64,000 nucleotides of DNA from Exilibacterium tricleocarpae. GTDB taxonomy: Bacteria > Pseudomonadota > Gammaproteobacteria > Pseudomonadales > Cellvibrionaceae. Location of the stretch: positions 310,001-374,000 of the forward strand of contig NZ_ML660089.1 in NCBI RefSeq assembly GCF_007004655.1. The letters are read 5' to 3'. The notes under the pieces are model-generated. The model ran no database searches. It was not told the DNA's origin and saw only the letters and a list, made by a program, of their open reading frames with translations. Of this stretch, positions 8,205-17,062 are shown one piece after another. Both the position numbers and the translations under genes were made by a program. How positions within the stretch are numbered: position 1 is the first letter of the stretch; each line of letters opens with the position of its first letter.

Positions 8205-9635
8205 ATGCAGGCGGAAATGCAGGTCAAGCGCTTTGTCGCGGCAGATATGCGCCGCGCCCTGGAGTTGGTGCGCGCGGAGTTGGGCCCGGAGGCGATTATT
8301 CTATCCAACCGGCGCACTAAACGCGGAGTTGAAATTGTCACCACGCTGGAGCAGCCGGTGAGCGGCACAACACCGCTCAGCGGTCGCAATTATGCCGAGG
8401 GTTTCACCGACAGCGACCGCCCGCTGGCCAGCGATGATGCCTGGCGGGGGCAGGTGGGTGTCGATGCCGCCCTCGGTGATTTCAGCGCAGCGGCCGGCGC
8501 GCCGGCAGCGGACGACAACGTGCAGCGCTCATCCGTTGCGGACAACGGGATCGGTCCCGCCTCGGGTAAAACGCGGGTGCAATTGGCACAGGAGATCGAC
8601 CGCGCCCGGGAACGCATGTTGAACGCCCGCCAGGAGGAGCCCGCGGCGGCGCCGACTGTTGCGGCGGACCAACCGGCGGCTGCGGCCGATCCGGCCGAGC
8701 AGCGGGAACTGGCGGTGTTGCGATCGGAAATCACCGGCATGCGCCAGTTGCTCGAGGAACAACTGGGTCAGCTGGCCCGGGACCGCAGCGCCCGCCAGTC
8801 TCCCGTACATACCAGTCTCTGGCAGCGGTTTACACGGCTGGGGTTGCCCGCACAGCAGATTGACATACTGCTGCGCGACGTCGAATCCGGCACCGATCTG
8901 ACCGGCGCCTGGCGCCGGGCCCTGGCGTGTCTGGCGCAGCGCCTGCCGGTGGCGGGCGCCGACGTCACGGCGGCCGGCGGCGTGTTTGCCGTGGTCGGCC
9001 CGACCGGCGCGGGTAAGACCACCACCATCGGCAAGCTGGCGGCCCGCTATGTACTCGAGCACGGCCCCGGTCAGGTAGCGCTGGTGACCACCGATACTTT
9101 CCGTATCGCCGCCCACGATCAACTGCGCGCGTTCGGCCGAATTCTCAATGTACCGGTGCGTATCGTCACCGACAGCGCCGACCTGGCGCCGGTGTTGCAA
9201 AGCCTGCAGCACTGCGCGCTGGTACTGATTGACACCGCCGGCCTGCGGCTCGGTGATCCGGTATTGAAGCAGCACTTGGCGGTCCTGCAGCGACAGACGC
9301 AGGTAAAAAAGCTGGTGGTGTTGCCCTGCAACAGCCAGTTGCAAATGATGAAGGCCACCCTGCACGCCTACAAACCGGCGGGACTTAGCGGCTGTGTGCT
9401 GACGAAAATGGACGAAACCGCGAGCCTCGGTGAGGTGCTCGGTGTCGTCATGTCGCAACGCCTGCCGGTGACCTACACTACAAATGGACAAAACATTCCG
9501 CAGGACATCGAAGTGGGCAAGGCGCACACGCTGGTAACCCGCGCCGTGGCCCTGTTGAAAACGGATATCGCCGGCGGCTCCGGCGCAACGGAGCCCGCCG
9601 TTCGGGACAAAGCGGCGACGCCGTGCTTTGGCTAG
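8205..9635 (+). CDS. flhF: flagellar placement GTPase FlhF
   Basis: FlhF is an SRP-family GTPase that marks the cell pole for flagellum assembly and stimulates early flagellar genes. The 476-residue protein has an N-terminal basic domain (MQVKRFVAADMRRALELVRA), a long variable A/P-rich middle (about 80-190), the N domain, and the G domain with P-loop VVGPTGAGKTTTIGKLAARY near 263-283, then DTFRIAAHDQLRAFG, DTAGL and TKMDE nucleotide-binding motifs. Presence of flhF with fleN predicts a polar flagellum. fleN follows almost directly. Confidence 0.96.
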   Translation: MQAEMQVKRFVAADMRRALELVRAELGPEAIILSNRRTKRGVEIVTTLEQPVSGTTPLSGRNYAEGFTDSDRPLASDDAWRGQVGVDAALGDFSAAAGAPAADDNVQRSSVADNGIGPASGKTRVQLAQEIDRARERMLNARQEEPAAAPTVAADQPAAAADPAEQRELAVLRSEITGMRQLLEEQLGQLARDRSARQSPVHTSLWQRFTRLGLPAQQIDILLRDVESGTDLTGAWRRALACLAQRLPVAGADVTAAGGVFAVVGPTGAGKTTTIGKLAARYVLEHGPGQVALVTTDTFRIAAHDQLRAFGRILNVPVRIVTDSADLAPVLQSLQHCALVLIDTAGLRLGDPVLKQHLAVLQRQTQVKKLVVLPCNSQLQMMKATLHAYKPAGLSGCVLTKMDETASLGEVLGVVMSQRLPVTYTTNGQNIPQDIEVGKAHTLVTRAVALLKTDIAGGSGATEPAVRDKAATPCFG

Positions 9636-9663
9636 ATAATTGAAACGAGAGGTAGACCCGCTA

Positions 9664-10491
9664 ATGATTCAACGTCGTCCCGTGCAGGTCGTGGCCATTA
9701 CCGGTGGCAAAGGCGGTGTTGGCAAAACCAACATCTCGGTCAATCTCAGTGTGGCGCTGGCGGAACAGGGGCGACGGGTGGCGTTGCTCGATGCCGATCT
9801 GGGGCTGGCCAATGTCGATGTACTGCTCGGCCTGCGCGCCGAGCGCACGCTCGCCGATGTCCTGTCCGGTCAGTGCAGCCTGCGCGATGTGCTGGTGCTG
9901 GGGCCGGGCGGCATTCGCGTGGTGCCGGCCTCTTCGGGGGTGTCGCAGATGGCGACGTTGAGTGTGCAGGAACACGCCGCCCTGATCCACGAATTCAGCG
10001 CGCTCGGTGAACAGATCGATATGCTGGTGGTGGATACCGCGGCGGGTATTTCCGACACCGTCATCAGCTTTGTGCGGGCCTCGCAGGAAGTGCTGGTGGT
10101 GGTTTGCGATGAACCCTCTTCCATCACCGATGCCTATGCGCTGATAAAAGTGCTCAATCGGGAGCACAAGATGCAGCGTTTTCGCGTGGCGGCGAACATG
10201 ACCCGCAGTGCCCAGGAAGGCCAGAATTTATTTCATAAACTGAACAAGGTCTGTGAACGCTACCTCGATGTGACTTTGCAGTATGCCGGCTATATCCCGT
10301 TCGATGACAACGTTCGCAAAGCGGTGCAGCGACAAAAACCGCTGCTTGAATTCTCACCGCGCTGCAAGGCCGCGCAGGCACTGCGCACCCTTGCCCAGAA
10401 GGTAGGGGAGTGGCCGCTGCCGAGTGCGCCGGGCGGACACCTGGAGTTTTTTGTCGAGCGGCTGCTGCAGTCGGCGAGCGCGGGCCATTGA
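9664..10491 (+). CDS. fleN: flagellar number regulator FleN (FlhG), MinD-like ATPase
   Basis: FleN/FlhG is a MinD-type ATPase that restrains flagellar number, in Pseudomonas by binding the regulator FleQ. From the ATG at 9664 it has 275 residues; an in-frame TTG at 9640 would add eight, but GAGAGGTAG sits well for the ATG. The deviant Walker A motif GGKGGVGKTN is at residues 14-23, followed by LLDADLGLANVDVLLGL, the Walker B region MLVVDTAAGISDTV, and an amphipathic C-terminus. It lies between flhF and fliA as in Pseudomonas and Vibrio. Confidence 0.95.
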   Translation: MIQRRPVQVVAITGGKGGVGKTNISVNLSVALAEQGRRVALLDADLGLANVDVLLGLRAERTLADVLSGQCSLRDVLVLGPGGIRVVPASSGVSQMATLSVQEHAALIHEFSALGEQIDMLVVDTAAGISDTVISFVRASQEVLVVVCDEPSSITDAYALIKVLNREHKMQRFRVAANMTRSAQEGQNLFHKLNKVCERYLDVTLQYAGYIPFDDNVRKAVQRQKPLLEFSPRCKAAQALRTLAQKVGEWPLPSAPGGHLEFFVERLLQSASAGH

Positions 10492-10494
10492 GCC

Positions 10495-11241
10495 GTGGCA
10501 GCAGCGGACGGATTGGCCATGTACGGTGAAGCACAGGCGCAGGCGCTGGCCATTCGGGTGGAAGACCACGCCCCGTTGGTAAAGCGTATCGCCCACCATA
10601 TGATGGCGAGAATGCCCGCCAGTGTACAGGTGGAAGACCTGATTCAAGCCGGTATGGTCGGATTGCTGGAGGCGGCGCAAAAATACGATGCCGAGCGGGG
10701 GGCAAGCTTTGAAACCTACGCCGGCATCCGCATTCGCGGCGCCATTGTCGATGAAATGCGCCGCGGCGACTGGGCACCGCGCTCGGTGCATCGCAATGCC
10801 CGCCAGGTCGCCGCAGCCATTCAGGCGGTGGAGGGGCGCACCGGCCGCGACGCCGGCGACCAGGAGGTGGCCGACGAATTGGGCGTGGCGCTGGGCGACT
10901 ATCACACCATGATTCAGGACGCTGCCTCGAGCCGGCTATTTAGCTATGAGGAGGCGTTCGGGGACGATGACAGTCGCCTGGTAAGCGAACGGGTCAGTCT
11001 GCCTTTTGTCGGCCCGCTGGAGGGCTTGCAGCGCGAGTCGCTCAAACGCGCCCTGGCCCAGGCGATCAGCCAGTTGCCGGAACGGGAGCGATTGGTGCTG
11101 GCGCTCTACTACGACGAGGAACTCAACCTCAAGGAAATCGGTGAGATTATCGGCGTCAGCGAGTCGCGGGTCAGTCAACTCCACAGCCAGGCGGCGCTGC
11201 GGCTGCGCGCCCGGCTGCAGGCATGGGGCAGCGACGATTGA
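10495..11241 (+). CDS. fliA: flagellar sigma factor FliA (sigma-28)
   Basis: FliA directs transcription of late flagellar and chemotaxis genes and is held by FlgM until the hook is complete. The 248-residue protein has region 2 (HMMARMPASVQVEDLIQAGM, then FETYAGIRIRGAIVDEMRR with the DNA-melting segment), region 3 (RQVAAAIQAVEGRTGRDAGD) and region 4 with the helix-turn-helix LNLKEIGEIIGVSESRVSQ. The GTG start at 10495 gives MAAADGLAMYGEAQ, similar to the family N-terminus; the ATG at 10519 is the alternative. Three bases separate it from the fleN stop. Confidence 0.95.
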   Translation: MAAADGLAMYGEAQAQALAIRVEDHAPLVKRIAHHMMARMPASVQVEDLIQAGMVGLLEAAQKYDAERGASFETYAGIRIRGAIVDEMRRGDWAPRSVHRNARQVAAAIQAVEGRTGRDAGDQEVADELGVALGDYHTMIQDAASSRLFSYEEAFGDDDSRLVSERVSLPFVGPLEGLQRESLKRALAQAISQLPERERLVLALYYDEELNLKEIGEIIGVSESRVSQLHSQAALRLRARLQAWGSDD

Positions 11242-11511
11242 CCCTGTAGCTATTTCTCAGTACCTTTGCCGAGACTTTTGCCGAGGCTTTGTCTGGTCTT
11301 GGGGTGGGGTCCCGGGGTGAGTATTCGAAGGCGGGATTTTGACCCGCCGAATTGTCCAAAAAATGCTCAGTTTTCAACGGGTTGATGGGTTCGGCGAGTC
11401 AACCTGAGGGGTTGTGCCGGTGTTGGGAGCACCGGTGGAGAGATCGTCTTTGGTAAATACTGGATACCCGCTAATCAGCTACTAGACTATTAGTTAAACG
11501 GCGTCCCCGCC
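11242..11511 (+). other. fliA-cheY gap with two small hairpins
   Basis: The 270-bp gap has no gene I can support. It holds two perfect 6-bp hairpins: GGCGGG/CCCGCC at 11330-11348 and CCGGTG/CACCGG at 11417-11435. Neither is followed by a T-run. I looked for sigma-28 and sigma-54 promoter patterns before cheY and found none that fit. Confidence 0.4.
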
Positions 11512-11532
11512 GTGGGCAAGACGGAGGTTGCA

Positions 11533-11916
11533 TTGGACAAAAACATGAAAATCCTGATTGTCGATGATTTCTCGACAATGCGCCGGATTATAAAAAACCT
11601 GCTGAGGGACTTGGGCTTCACCAATACGCACGAAGCGGATGATGGTATGACGGCGCTGCCGATGCTGAAAAGCGGTGATTTCGATTTCCTCGTAACCGAC
11701 TGGAATATGCCCGGGATGACGGGTATCGATCTGTTGAAGGCGGTTCGTGCCGACGACAAGCTGGCCTCTCTACCCGCCCTGATGGTGACGGCCGAGGCCA
11801 AGCGGGATCAGATTATCGAGGCGGCGCAGGCGGGGGTCAACGGCTACGTCGTCAAACCTTTTACCGCACAGGTGCTGAAAGAGAAGATAGATAAAATCTT
11901 CGAACGAATTGAGTAA
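11533..11916 (+). CDS. cheY: chemotaxis response regulator CheY
   Basis: CheY is phosphorylated by CheA and binds FliM/FliN to reverse the motor. GGAGG at 11523-11527 sits five bases before a TTG at 11533, giving a 127-residue protein starting [18 protein letters not shown]; the internal ATG at 11545 is too far from that site. The acid pocket DD (residues 11-12), the phospho-acceptor D56 in [12 protein letters not shown], the T in VTAEAK and the K in YVVKPF are all present. The sequence is near the Pseudomonas CheY. It heads cheYZAB. Confidence 0.96.
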   Translation: MDKNMKILIVDDFSTMRRIIKNLLRDLGFTNTHEADDGMTALPMLKSGDFDFLVTDWNMPGMTGIDLLKAVRADDKLASLPALMVTAEAKRDQIIEAAQAGVNGYVVKPFTAQVLKEKIDKIFERIE

Positions 11917-11967
11917 ACGCCGTCTATTTCTGCGCCGATCACTCACCGGTATATAAAAGGTTTGGTA

Positions 11968-12765
11968 ATGGGAAATCAAAGCGACGAGCACCGAGAAGAG
12001 GTTTTTATTGCCGAGCTTCGCGACTGTGCCGAGTCACTCATCGAACAGCTCCAACAGGAAAACTACAACGAGGCTTCCAGGTTGATTCAGAATCTGGCCC
12101 GCACACGCGACAGTGACATCTTTCAGTCGGTTGGCAAGCTGACCCGAGGTTTGCACAATGCCATTGCCAATATCCCGATCGGCACCGAGGTGGGGACCGC
12201 GACGGAAAATAACGGTATTCAGGATGCCTCCGATCGCCTCAATTATGTTATTGACCTGACCCAAAAGGCGGCCGACAACACCATGGATATGGTGGATGCC
12301 GCCACCCCGGTCGCCGCGCAGTTGGGGCGGGAGGCGGCGGGGCTGAAAGGGGAGTGGGCGCGGTTGAAGAACCGGGATATGGCAGTCGGTGAGTTTCGCA
12401 GCCTCTACACGCGCATTGACGAACACCTGGACCATACCTGCGCGAGCACCGAAAAACTGAGCGGGAGTTTACAGAACATTGTTTTAGAACAGGGCTTTCA
12501 GGACCTGACGGGGCAGGTGTTGAAGCGGGTTATCGGCCTGCTGCAGGATGTGGAGCGGGACCTGGTCGATCTGGTGCGCATCGCCGGCCAGGTAGAGGAC
12601 ATTACAGGTTTGACCGGCACTGCCGATAAAGCCAGCGCGCCCACTGCCGTAAAAGAGGGCCGCGATACGAAAGCCGAAGGACCACAGATACATGCGAGCA
12701 CACGTGACGATGTGGTTTCGGGACAGGACGATGTCGATGATTTGCTGTCGAGTTTAGGGTTTTAA
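11968..12765 (+). CDS. cheZ: CheY-P phosphatase CheZ
   Basis: CheZ removes phosphate from CheY-P to end the switching signal. The 265-residue protein is a long helical hairpin. The catalytic D and Q lie in GFQDLTGQVLKRVIGLLQDV, and the CheY-binding tail is VDDLLSSLGF at the very end, after a variable linker. The ATG at 11968 is spaced 7 bases from AAAAGG; a TTG two codons earlier is a weaker choice. cheA begins ten bases after the stop. Confidence 0.95.
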   Translation: MGNQSDEHREEVFIAELRDCAESLIEQLQQENYNEASRLIQNLARTRDSDIFQSVGKLTRGLHNAIANIPIGTEVGTATENNGIQDASDRLNYVIDLTQKAADNTMDMVDAATPVAAQLGREAAGLKGEWARLKNRDMAVGEFRSLYTRIDEHLDHTCASTEKLSGSLQNIVLEQGFQDLTGQVLKRVIGLLQDVERDLVDLVRIAGQVEDITGLTGTADKASAPTAVKEGRDTKAEGPQIHASTRDDVVSGQDDVDDLLSSLGF

Positions 12766-12775
12766 GGGGCCATAA

Positions 12776-15112
12776 ATGAGTTTCAGTGATGACGAAGATA
12801 TCCTGCAGGATTTTTTGGTTGAAGCCGGAGAGATTCTCGAGCAACTCTCCGAGCAGCTTGTCGACCTCGAACAGCGTCCCGATGATACCGAACTGTTAAA
12901 TGCCATCTTTCGCGGCTTCCACACGGTCAAGGGTGGTGCCGGTTTCCTGCAATTGAACGCCATGGTGGATTGCTGCCATGTGACTGAGAATCTGTTTGAC
13001 ATCCTGCGCAACGGCAAACGGGCGGTGACCTCCGAGTTGATGGATGTGGTGCTGCAGGCGCTGGATACCGTCAACAACCAGTTTGACGCCATCTCCAATC
13101 GCGAGGAGCCGCCTCTGGCTGAGCCAGAGTTGATTGCCCAGTTGGAGCGCCTGGTGTCCTGTGAAGACCTGACTGAGGCCGCTGTCGCCGACAGTGAGCC
13201 GGCTGCGGCGGCGGAGCCGGCGCCGGTTGCCGGGGCGGATACCGCTGCTGCGGAGGGCGATATATCAGACACGGAGTTTGAACAGCTACTCGACGCTATC
13301 AGCGACACCGATGCCGCCGCCGCACCTGCCGCCGGTGGTGGGGATAGTGACGAAATTACCGAGGGCGAGTTCGACGCGCTGCTGGATCAGTTACACGGCA
13401 AGGGCAAAGGGCCGGCAACCGGTGACAAAGACGCACCTGTAGGCACCTCGTCAGAGACAGGTGCCACTCCGGCAGAGGCGGCCGCCGGCGCTGCAGCGGC
13501 GTCCGACAGCGACGAAATTACCGAAGAAGAGTTCGAGTCGCTGCTCGACCAGATACACGGCAGTGGCCGCGGACCGGGCGGTGAAACACCGGCGGCGGCT
13601 GCCCCGGGCGATAAACCGCCGGCGGCGGCTGCCCCGAGCGGTGAGGCCGCGCCGCCGCCGGCCGCAAAGGCCGGGGACGATCTGATTACCGAAGACGAGT
13701 TTGAAGACCTGCTGGATCAATTGCACGGCAAGGGCAAGGCGCCCGCCAATGAACAGGATAAAGCCGCAGCGACACCGCCGCCGGCCGCCAAGGCGCCGGC
13801 GCCCAGTGCGCCGGCGGCCAAGAAAACGCCGCCGAGCGCGCCACCGGCAAAACCCCCGGCAGCCGCCGCCGCGGCCGCCACCGCGGCGCCGGCGAAACAA
13901 CCTGCGGCCCGGCCCGGTCGCGAGGGCGGTCAGGCCGGCGCCGGCGAGACCACGGTGCGAGTCGATACCCAGCGTCTCGACGATATTATGAATATGGTGG
14001 GTGAACTGGTGCTGGTGCGCAACCGACTGGTGCGCCTGGGCTTAAGTTCCAACGATGAGGCGCTGGGCAAGGCGGTTGCCAACCTCGATGTAGTGACGGC
14101 GGATTTGCAGAGCGCGGTCATGAAGACCCGCATGCAGCCGATCAAAAAAGTCTTTGGTCGCTTCCCGCGGGTAGTGCGGGACCTGGCTCGCAACCTGAAA
14201 AAAGAAATCAATCTGGAGCTGCAGGGTGAGGATACCGATCTCGACAAAAATCTGGTCGAGGCGCTGGCCGACCCCCTCGTGCACCTGGTGCGCAACGCCG
14301 TCGATCACGGTATCGAGCTGCCCGCCACGCGCGAAGCCAACGGCAAGCCTCGCGTCGGCACCGTGGTTCTCGCGGCGGAGCAGGAGGGTGATCACATCCT
14401 GCTGACCATCACCGACGACGGCGGCGGTATGGATGCCGATAAACTGCGCGGTATTGCCGTAGATAAAGGTGTTCTCGACGAAGACGCGGCGCAGCGGCTG
14501 TCGGACACCGAGGCCTACAGTTTGATTTTTGCCCCCGGCTTTTCGACGAAAAAAGAAATTTCCGATGTCTCCGGGCGCGGCGTGGGTATGGATGTGGTGA
14601 AAACCAAAATCACCCAGTTAAACGGCTCCATAGAAATACAGTCAAAGCTCGGTGAGGGTTCACGCATCATCATCAAGGTGCCTTTGACCCTGGCCATCAT
14701 GCCGACCCTGATGATCATGCTGGGTGAGCAGACCTTTGCCCTGCCGCTGGTGAGCGTCAATGAGATTTTCCATATGGACCTCACCAAGAGCAATGTGGTC
14801 GACGGGCAGGAGTGTGTCACCATCCGCGAAAAGGCCATTCCCATCTTTCATTTAAAACACTGGCTGGTAAACGGTCAGTTTGGTGCGGCAGTGCCCGAAG
14901 AGGCCCACGTGGTGATTGTCTCTGTCGGCACCCAGCGGGTGGGCTTTGTCGTCGACCAGCTTATCGGTCAGGAAGAAGTGGTTATCAAACCGCTGGGTAA
15001 AATGTTGCAGGGGACGCCGGGTATGGCCGGCGCCACCATCACCGGCGATGGCACCATTGCCCTGATACTGGATGTGCCGAGCATGCTGCAGCGTTACGCG
15101 GACAGCCCATGA
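12776..15112 (+). CDS. cheA: chemotaxis sensor kinase CheA
   Basis: CheA autophosphorylates in response to receptors and passes phosphate to CheY and CheB. The 778-residue protein starts with an HPt domain whose acceptor is H49 (FRGFHTVKGGAGFL). Residues about 130-380 are a long A/P-rich linker holding four related acidic segments, such as DEITEGEFDALLDQLHGKGK. Then follow the dimerisation domain (LDDIMNMVGELVLVRNRLVR), the ATPase with N box VHLVRNAVDHGIELP, G1 TDDGGGMD and G2 SGRGVGMDVV, and the CheW-like regulatory domain to the end. No separate CheY-binding P2 domain is obvious; the repeated segments may take its place. Confidence 0.96.
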   Translation: MSFSDDEDILQDFLVEAGEILEQLSEQLVDLEQRPDDTELLNAIFRGFHTVKGGAGFLQLNAMVDCCHVTENLFDILRNGKRAVTSELMDVVLQALDTVNNQFDAISNREEPPLAEPELIAQLERLVSCEDLTEAAVADSEPAAAAEPAPVAGADTAAAEGDISDTEFEQLLDAISDTDAAAAPAAGGGDSDEITEGEFDALLDQLHGKGKGPATGDKDAPVGTSSETGATPAEAAAGAAAASDSDEITEEEFESLLDQIHGSGRGPGGETPAAAAPGDKPPAAAAPSGEAAPPPAAKAGDDLITEDEFEDLLDQLHGKGKAPANEQDKAAATPPPAAKAPAPSAPAAKKTPPSAPPAKPPAAAAAAATAAPAKQPAARPGREGGQAGAGETTVRVDTQRLDDIMNMVGELVLVRNRLVRLGLSSNDEALGKAVANLDVVTADLQSAVMKTRMQPIKKVFGRFPRVVRDLARNLKKEINLELQGEDTDLDKNLVEALADPLVHLVRNAVDHGIELPATREANGKPRVGTVVLAAEQEGDHILLTITDDGGGMDADKLRGIAVDKGVLDEDAAQRLSDTEAYSLIFAPGFSTKKEISDVSGRGVGMDVVKTKITQLNGSIEIQSKLGEGSRIIIKVPLTLAIMPTLMIMLGEQTFALPLVSVNEIFHMDLTKSNVVDGQECVTIREKAIPIFHLKHWLVNGQFGAAVPEEAHVVIVSVGTQRVGFVVDQLIGQEEVVIKPLGKMLQGTPGMAGATITGDGTIALILDVPSMLQRYADSP

Positions 15113-15149
15113 TTGACCGGGCCGGTCGCGGTGGGCGGGGACAGTGGTA

Positions 15150-16214
15150 ATGCCTATCAGAGTGTTGGTGGTGGATGATTCCAACTTTTTCCAGCATCGC
15201 CTGCAGGGGATGATTGGCGAGCACCCCGACCTCCAGGTGGTAGGCATCGCCGCCAACGGCCGCGAGGCCATTGCCAAAGCCGAGCAGCTCAACCCCGATA
15301 TCATCACCATGGATTACGAAATGCCGGTGCTCGACGGCGTGTCGGCGGTGCGCGAAATCATGGCCCGCCGGCCGGTGCCGATTCTTATGTTCTCGTCGCT
15401 GACCTACGAGGGCGCGCGCACAACGCTCAATGCCCTGGAGGCCGGTGCCGTCGATTTTATGCCGAAAGACTTTGCCGAAGTTTCTCGCGGCTCGACGGCG
15501 CTGAAGAAAAAACTGCACGAGCGACTTATTGCGATTGCCCGCCGCCAAGGTCGCCCCGGTGCGGCCAGGGGGCCCGCGCGCGAGGCGACGGCGAGTGCCA
15601 GGGAAACGGCGGCTGTTGCCGTTGCCAGAGAGAGTAAAAGCCTGAAAAACCGCATCAGCCTGGTGGTGATCGGTGCATCCACCGGCGGTCCGGTTGCGCT
15701 CACTGAGGTGTTGACACAACTGCCGGCGGATTTTCCCGCCGCCCTGGCCCTGGTGCAGCATATGCCGGCGAACTTCACCCGCGCGTTTGCCGAGCGCCTG
15801 AATAAACAATGCGCCATCGAAGTCCGAGAGGCGTGCGACGGCGACCGCCTGGCGCCGGGCACGGCGTTGCTGGCGCCCGGCGGCCGGCAATTGCTGTTCA
15901 AACGGCGCGACAGGGGGGCGGTCCGGGTACACCCCGGGGACGACCGCCTGAACTACAAACCCTCGGTGGATATCAGCTTTGCATCGGCCGCTGATGTCTA
16001 TGGCGACCGGGTCCTGGCGGTGGTGTTGACGGGCATGGGCGCCGATGGTTGTGAGGGCGCCCGGCTTTTGAAAGCCAAGGGCGCCACCGTCTGGTCGCAG
16101 GACGAGGCCAGCAGCCTAATCTACGGTATGCCGATGGCGGTGGCGCGCGCGCGGCTCAGCGACCTGGTGCTGGGTCTGAAGGATGTGGGACCGCGCTTGA
16201 CTAGGGAGCTGTGA
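15150..16214 (+). CDS. cheB: chemotaxis methylesterase CheB
   Basis: CheB removes methyl groups from receptors to give adaptation. From the ATG at 15150 it has 354 residues; a GTG two codons upstream is less likely. The receiver domain carries DD at 9-10 and D55 in TMDYEMPVLDG, then a basic linker, then the esterase domain with catalytic Ser in VIGASTGGP, His in VQHMPANFT and Asp in LTGMGADGCEG. It follows cheA by 37 bases, and its stop is one base before the motC ATG. No cheR is present in the window. Confidence 0.95.
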   Translation: MPIRVLVVDDSNFFQHRLQGMIGEHPDLQVVGIAANGREAIAKAEQLNPDIITMDYEMPVLDGVSAVREIMARRPVPILMFSSLTYEGARTTLNALEAGAVDFMPKDFAEVSRGSTALKKKLHERLIAIARRQGRPGAARGPAREATASARETAAVAVARESKSLKNRISLVVIGASTGGPVALTEVLTQLPADFPAALALVQHMPANFTRAFAERLNKQCAIEVREACDGDRLAPGTALLAPGGRQLLFKRRDRGAVRVHPGDDRLNYKPSVDISFASAADVYGDRVLAVVLTGMGADGCEGARLLKAKGATVWSQDEASSLIYGMPMAVARARLSDLVLGLKDVGPRLTREL

Positions 16215-16215
16215 G

Positions 16216-16956
16216 ATGGACCTGCTGAGTATCTTCGGCGTCATCCTCGGCTTCGCCGCGCTGCTCGGCGGCAACTTCCTGGAGGGGGGCACCTGGGAAT
16301 CCCTGTTGAACGGGCCGGCGGCGGTGATTGTGGTCGGCGGCACCCTCGGCGCGGCGATTCTGCAGACGCCGCTGGCGCATTTGAAACGTGCACTCGGTAT
16401 TTTCAGTTGGATTTTCCGGCCCCCGGTGCAGGCCTTCCAGCAGGGCATCGACAAGATTGTGCGCTGGGCGCTGACAGCCCGTAAAGAGGGGCTGCTCGGG
16501 CTGGAGACGCTGGCTGAGACCGAGGTCGACCGCTTTGCCCAGAAAGGGCTGCAGTTGCTGGTCGACGGCAGCGAGCCGGAGGCTATCCGGCGGGTTATGG
16601 AAACCGAGTTGATCATCGGCGAGCAGCGCGACCAGGATGCGGTAAAGTTTTACGAGAGCATGGGTGGCTATTCCCCCACCATCGGTATTATCGGGGCCGT
16701 TATGGGACTGATTCACGTGATGGGCAACCTGGCCGATCCCAGTGAGCTGGGGCCCGGTATCGCCATAGCGTTTGTGGCGACCATTTACGGCGTGGCGTTT
16801 GCCAATCTGTTTTTGCTGCCGGTCGCCAACAAACTGAAGATGTGTATCCACGAACAGTCGCAGTTTCGCGAGCTGATGGTCGAGGGCATTATCGCGATTG
16901 CCGAGGGGGAAAATCCCCGGGCCATCGAGCTGAAACTAAACGGGTATTTGAGATAG
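16216..16956 (+). CDS. motC: flagellar stator subunit MotC (MotA family)
   Basis: MotC is the MotA-type proton-channel subunit of the second stator of Pseudomonas-like bacteria. The 246-residue protein has two N-terminal helices (about 3-20 and 34-50), a cytoplasmic part with charged residues that touch FliG (GIDKIVRWALTARKEGLLGL), and two more helices around 150-172 and 180-205 (YSPTIGIIGAVMGLIHVMGN). AGGGAG lies 7 bases before the ATG, which nearly touches the cheB stop. It pairs with motD downstream. Confidence 0.93.
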   Translation: MDLLSIFGVILGFAALLGGNFLEGGTWESLLNGPAAVIVVGGTLGAAILQTPLAHLKRALGIFSWIFRPPVQAFQQGIDKIVRWALTARKEGLLGLETLAETEVDRFAQKGLQLLVDGSEPEAIRRVMETELIIGEQRDQDAVKFYESMGGYSPTIGIIGAVMGLIHVMGNLADPSELGPGIAIAFVATIYGVAFANLFLLPVANKLKMCIHEQSQFRELMVEGIIAIAEGENPRAIELKLNGYLR

Positions 16957-17062
16957 CCCAGCCTCGACCACTCAAGTTGTGTCGCTGCCAGCCGACAAGT
17001 GTAAGCGAGTGTATCTCAGGGATCGACCCCGCAGGGACGCATACTGATTCGAGGCTGCTGCC

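Noticed and set aside
15039-15932. Reverse-strand open frame opposite cheB
   Set aside because: Shadow of cheB; no recognisable motif, and cheB is intact.
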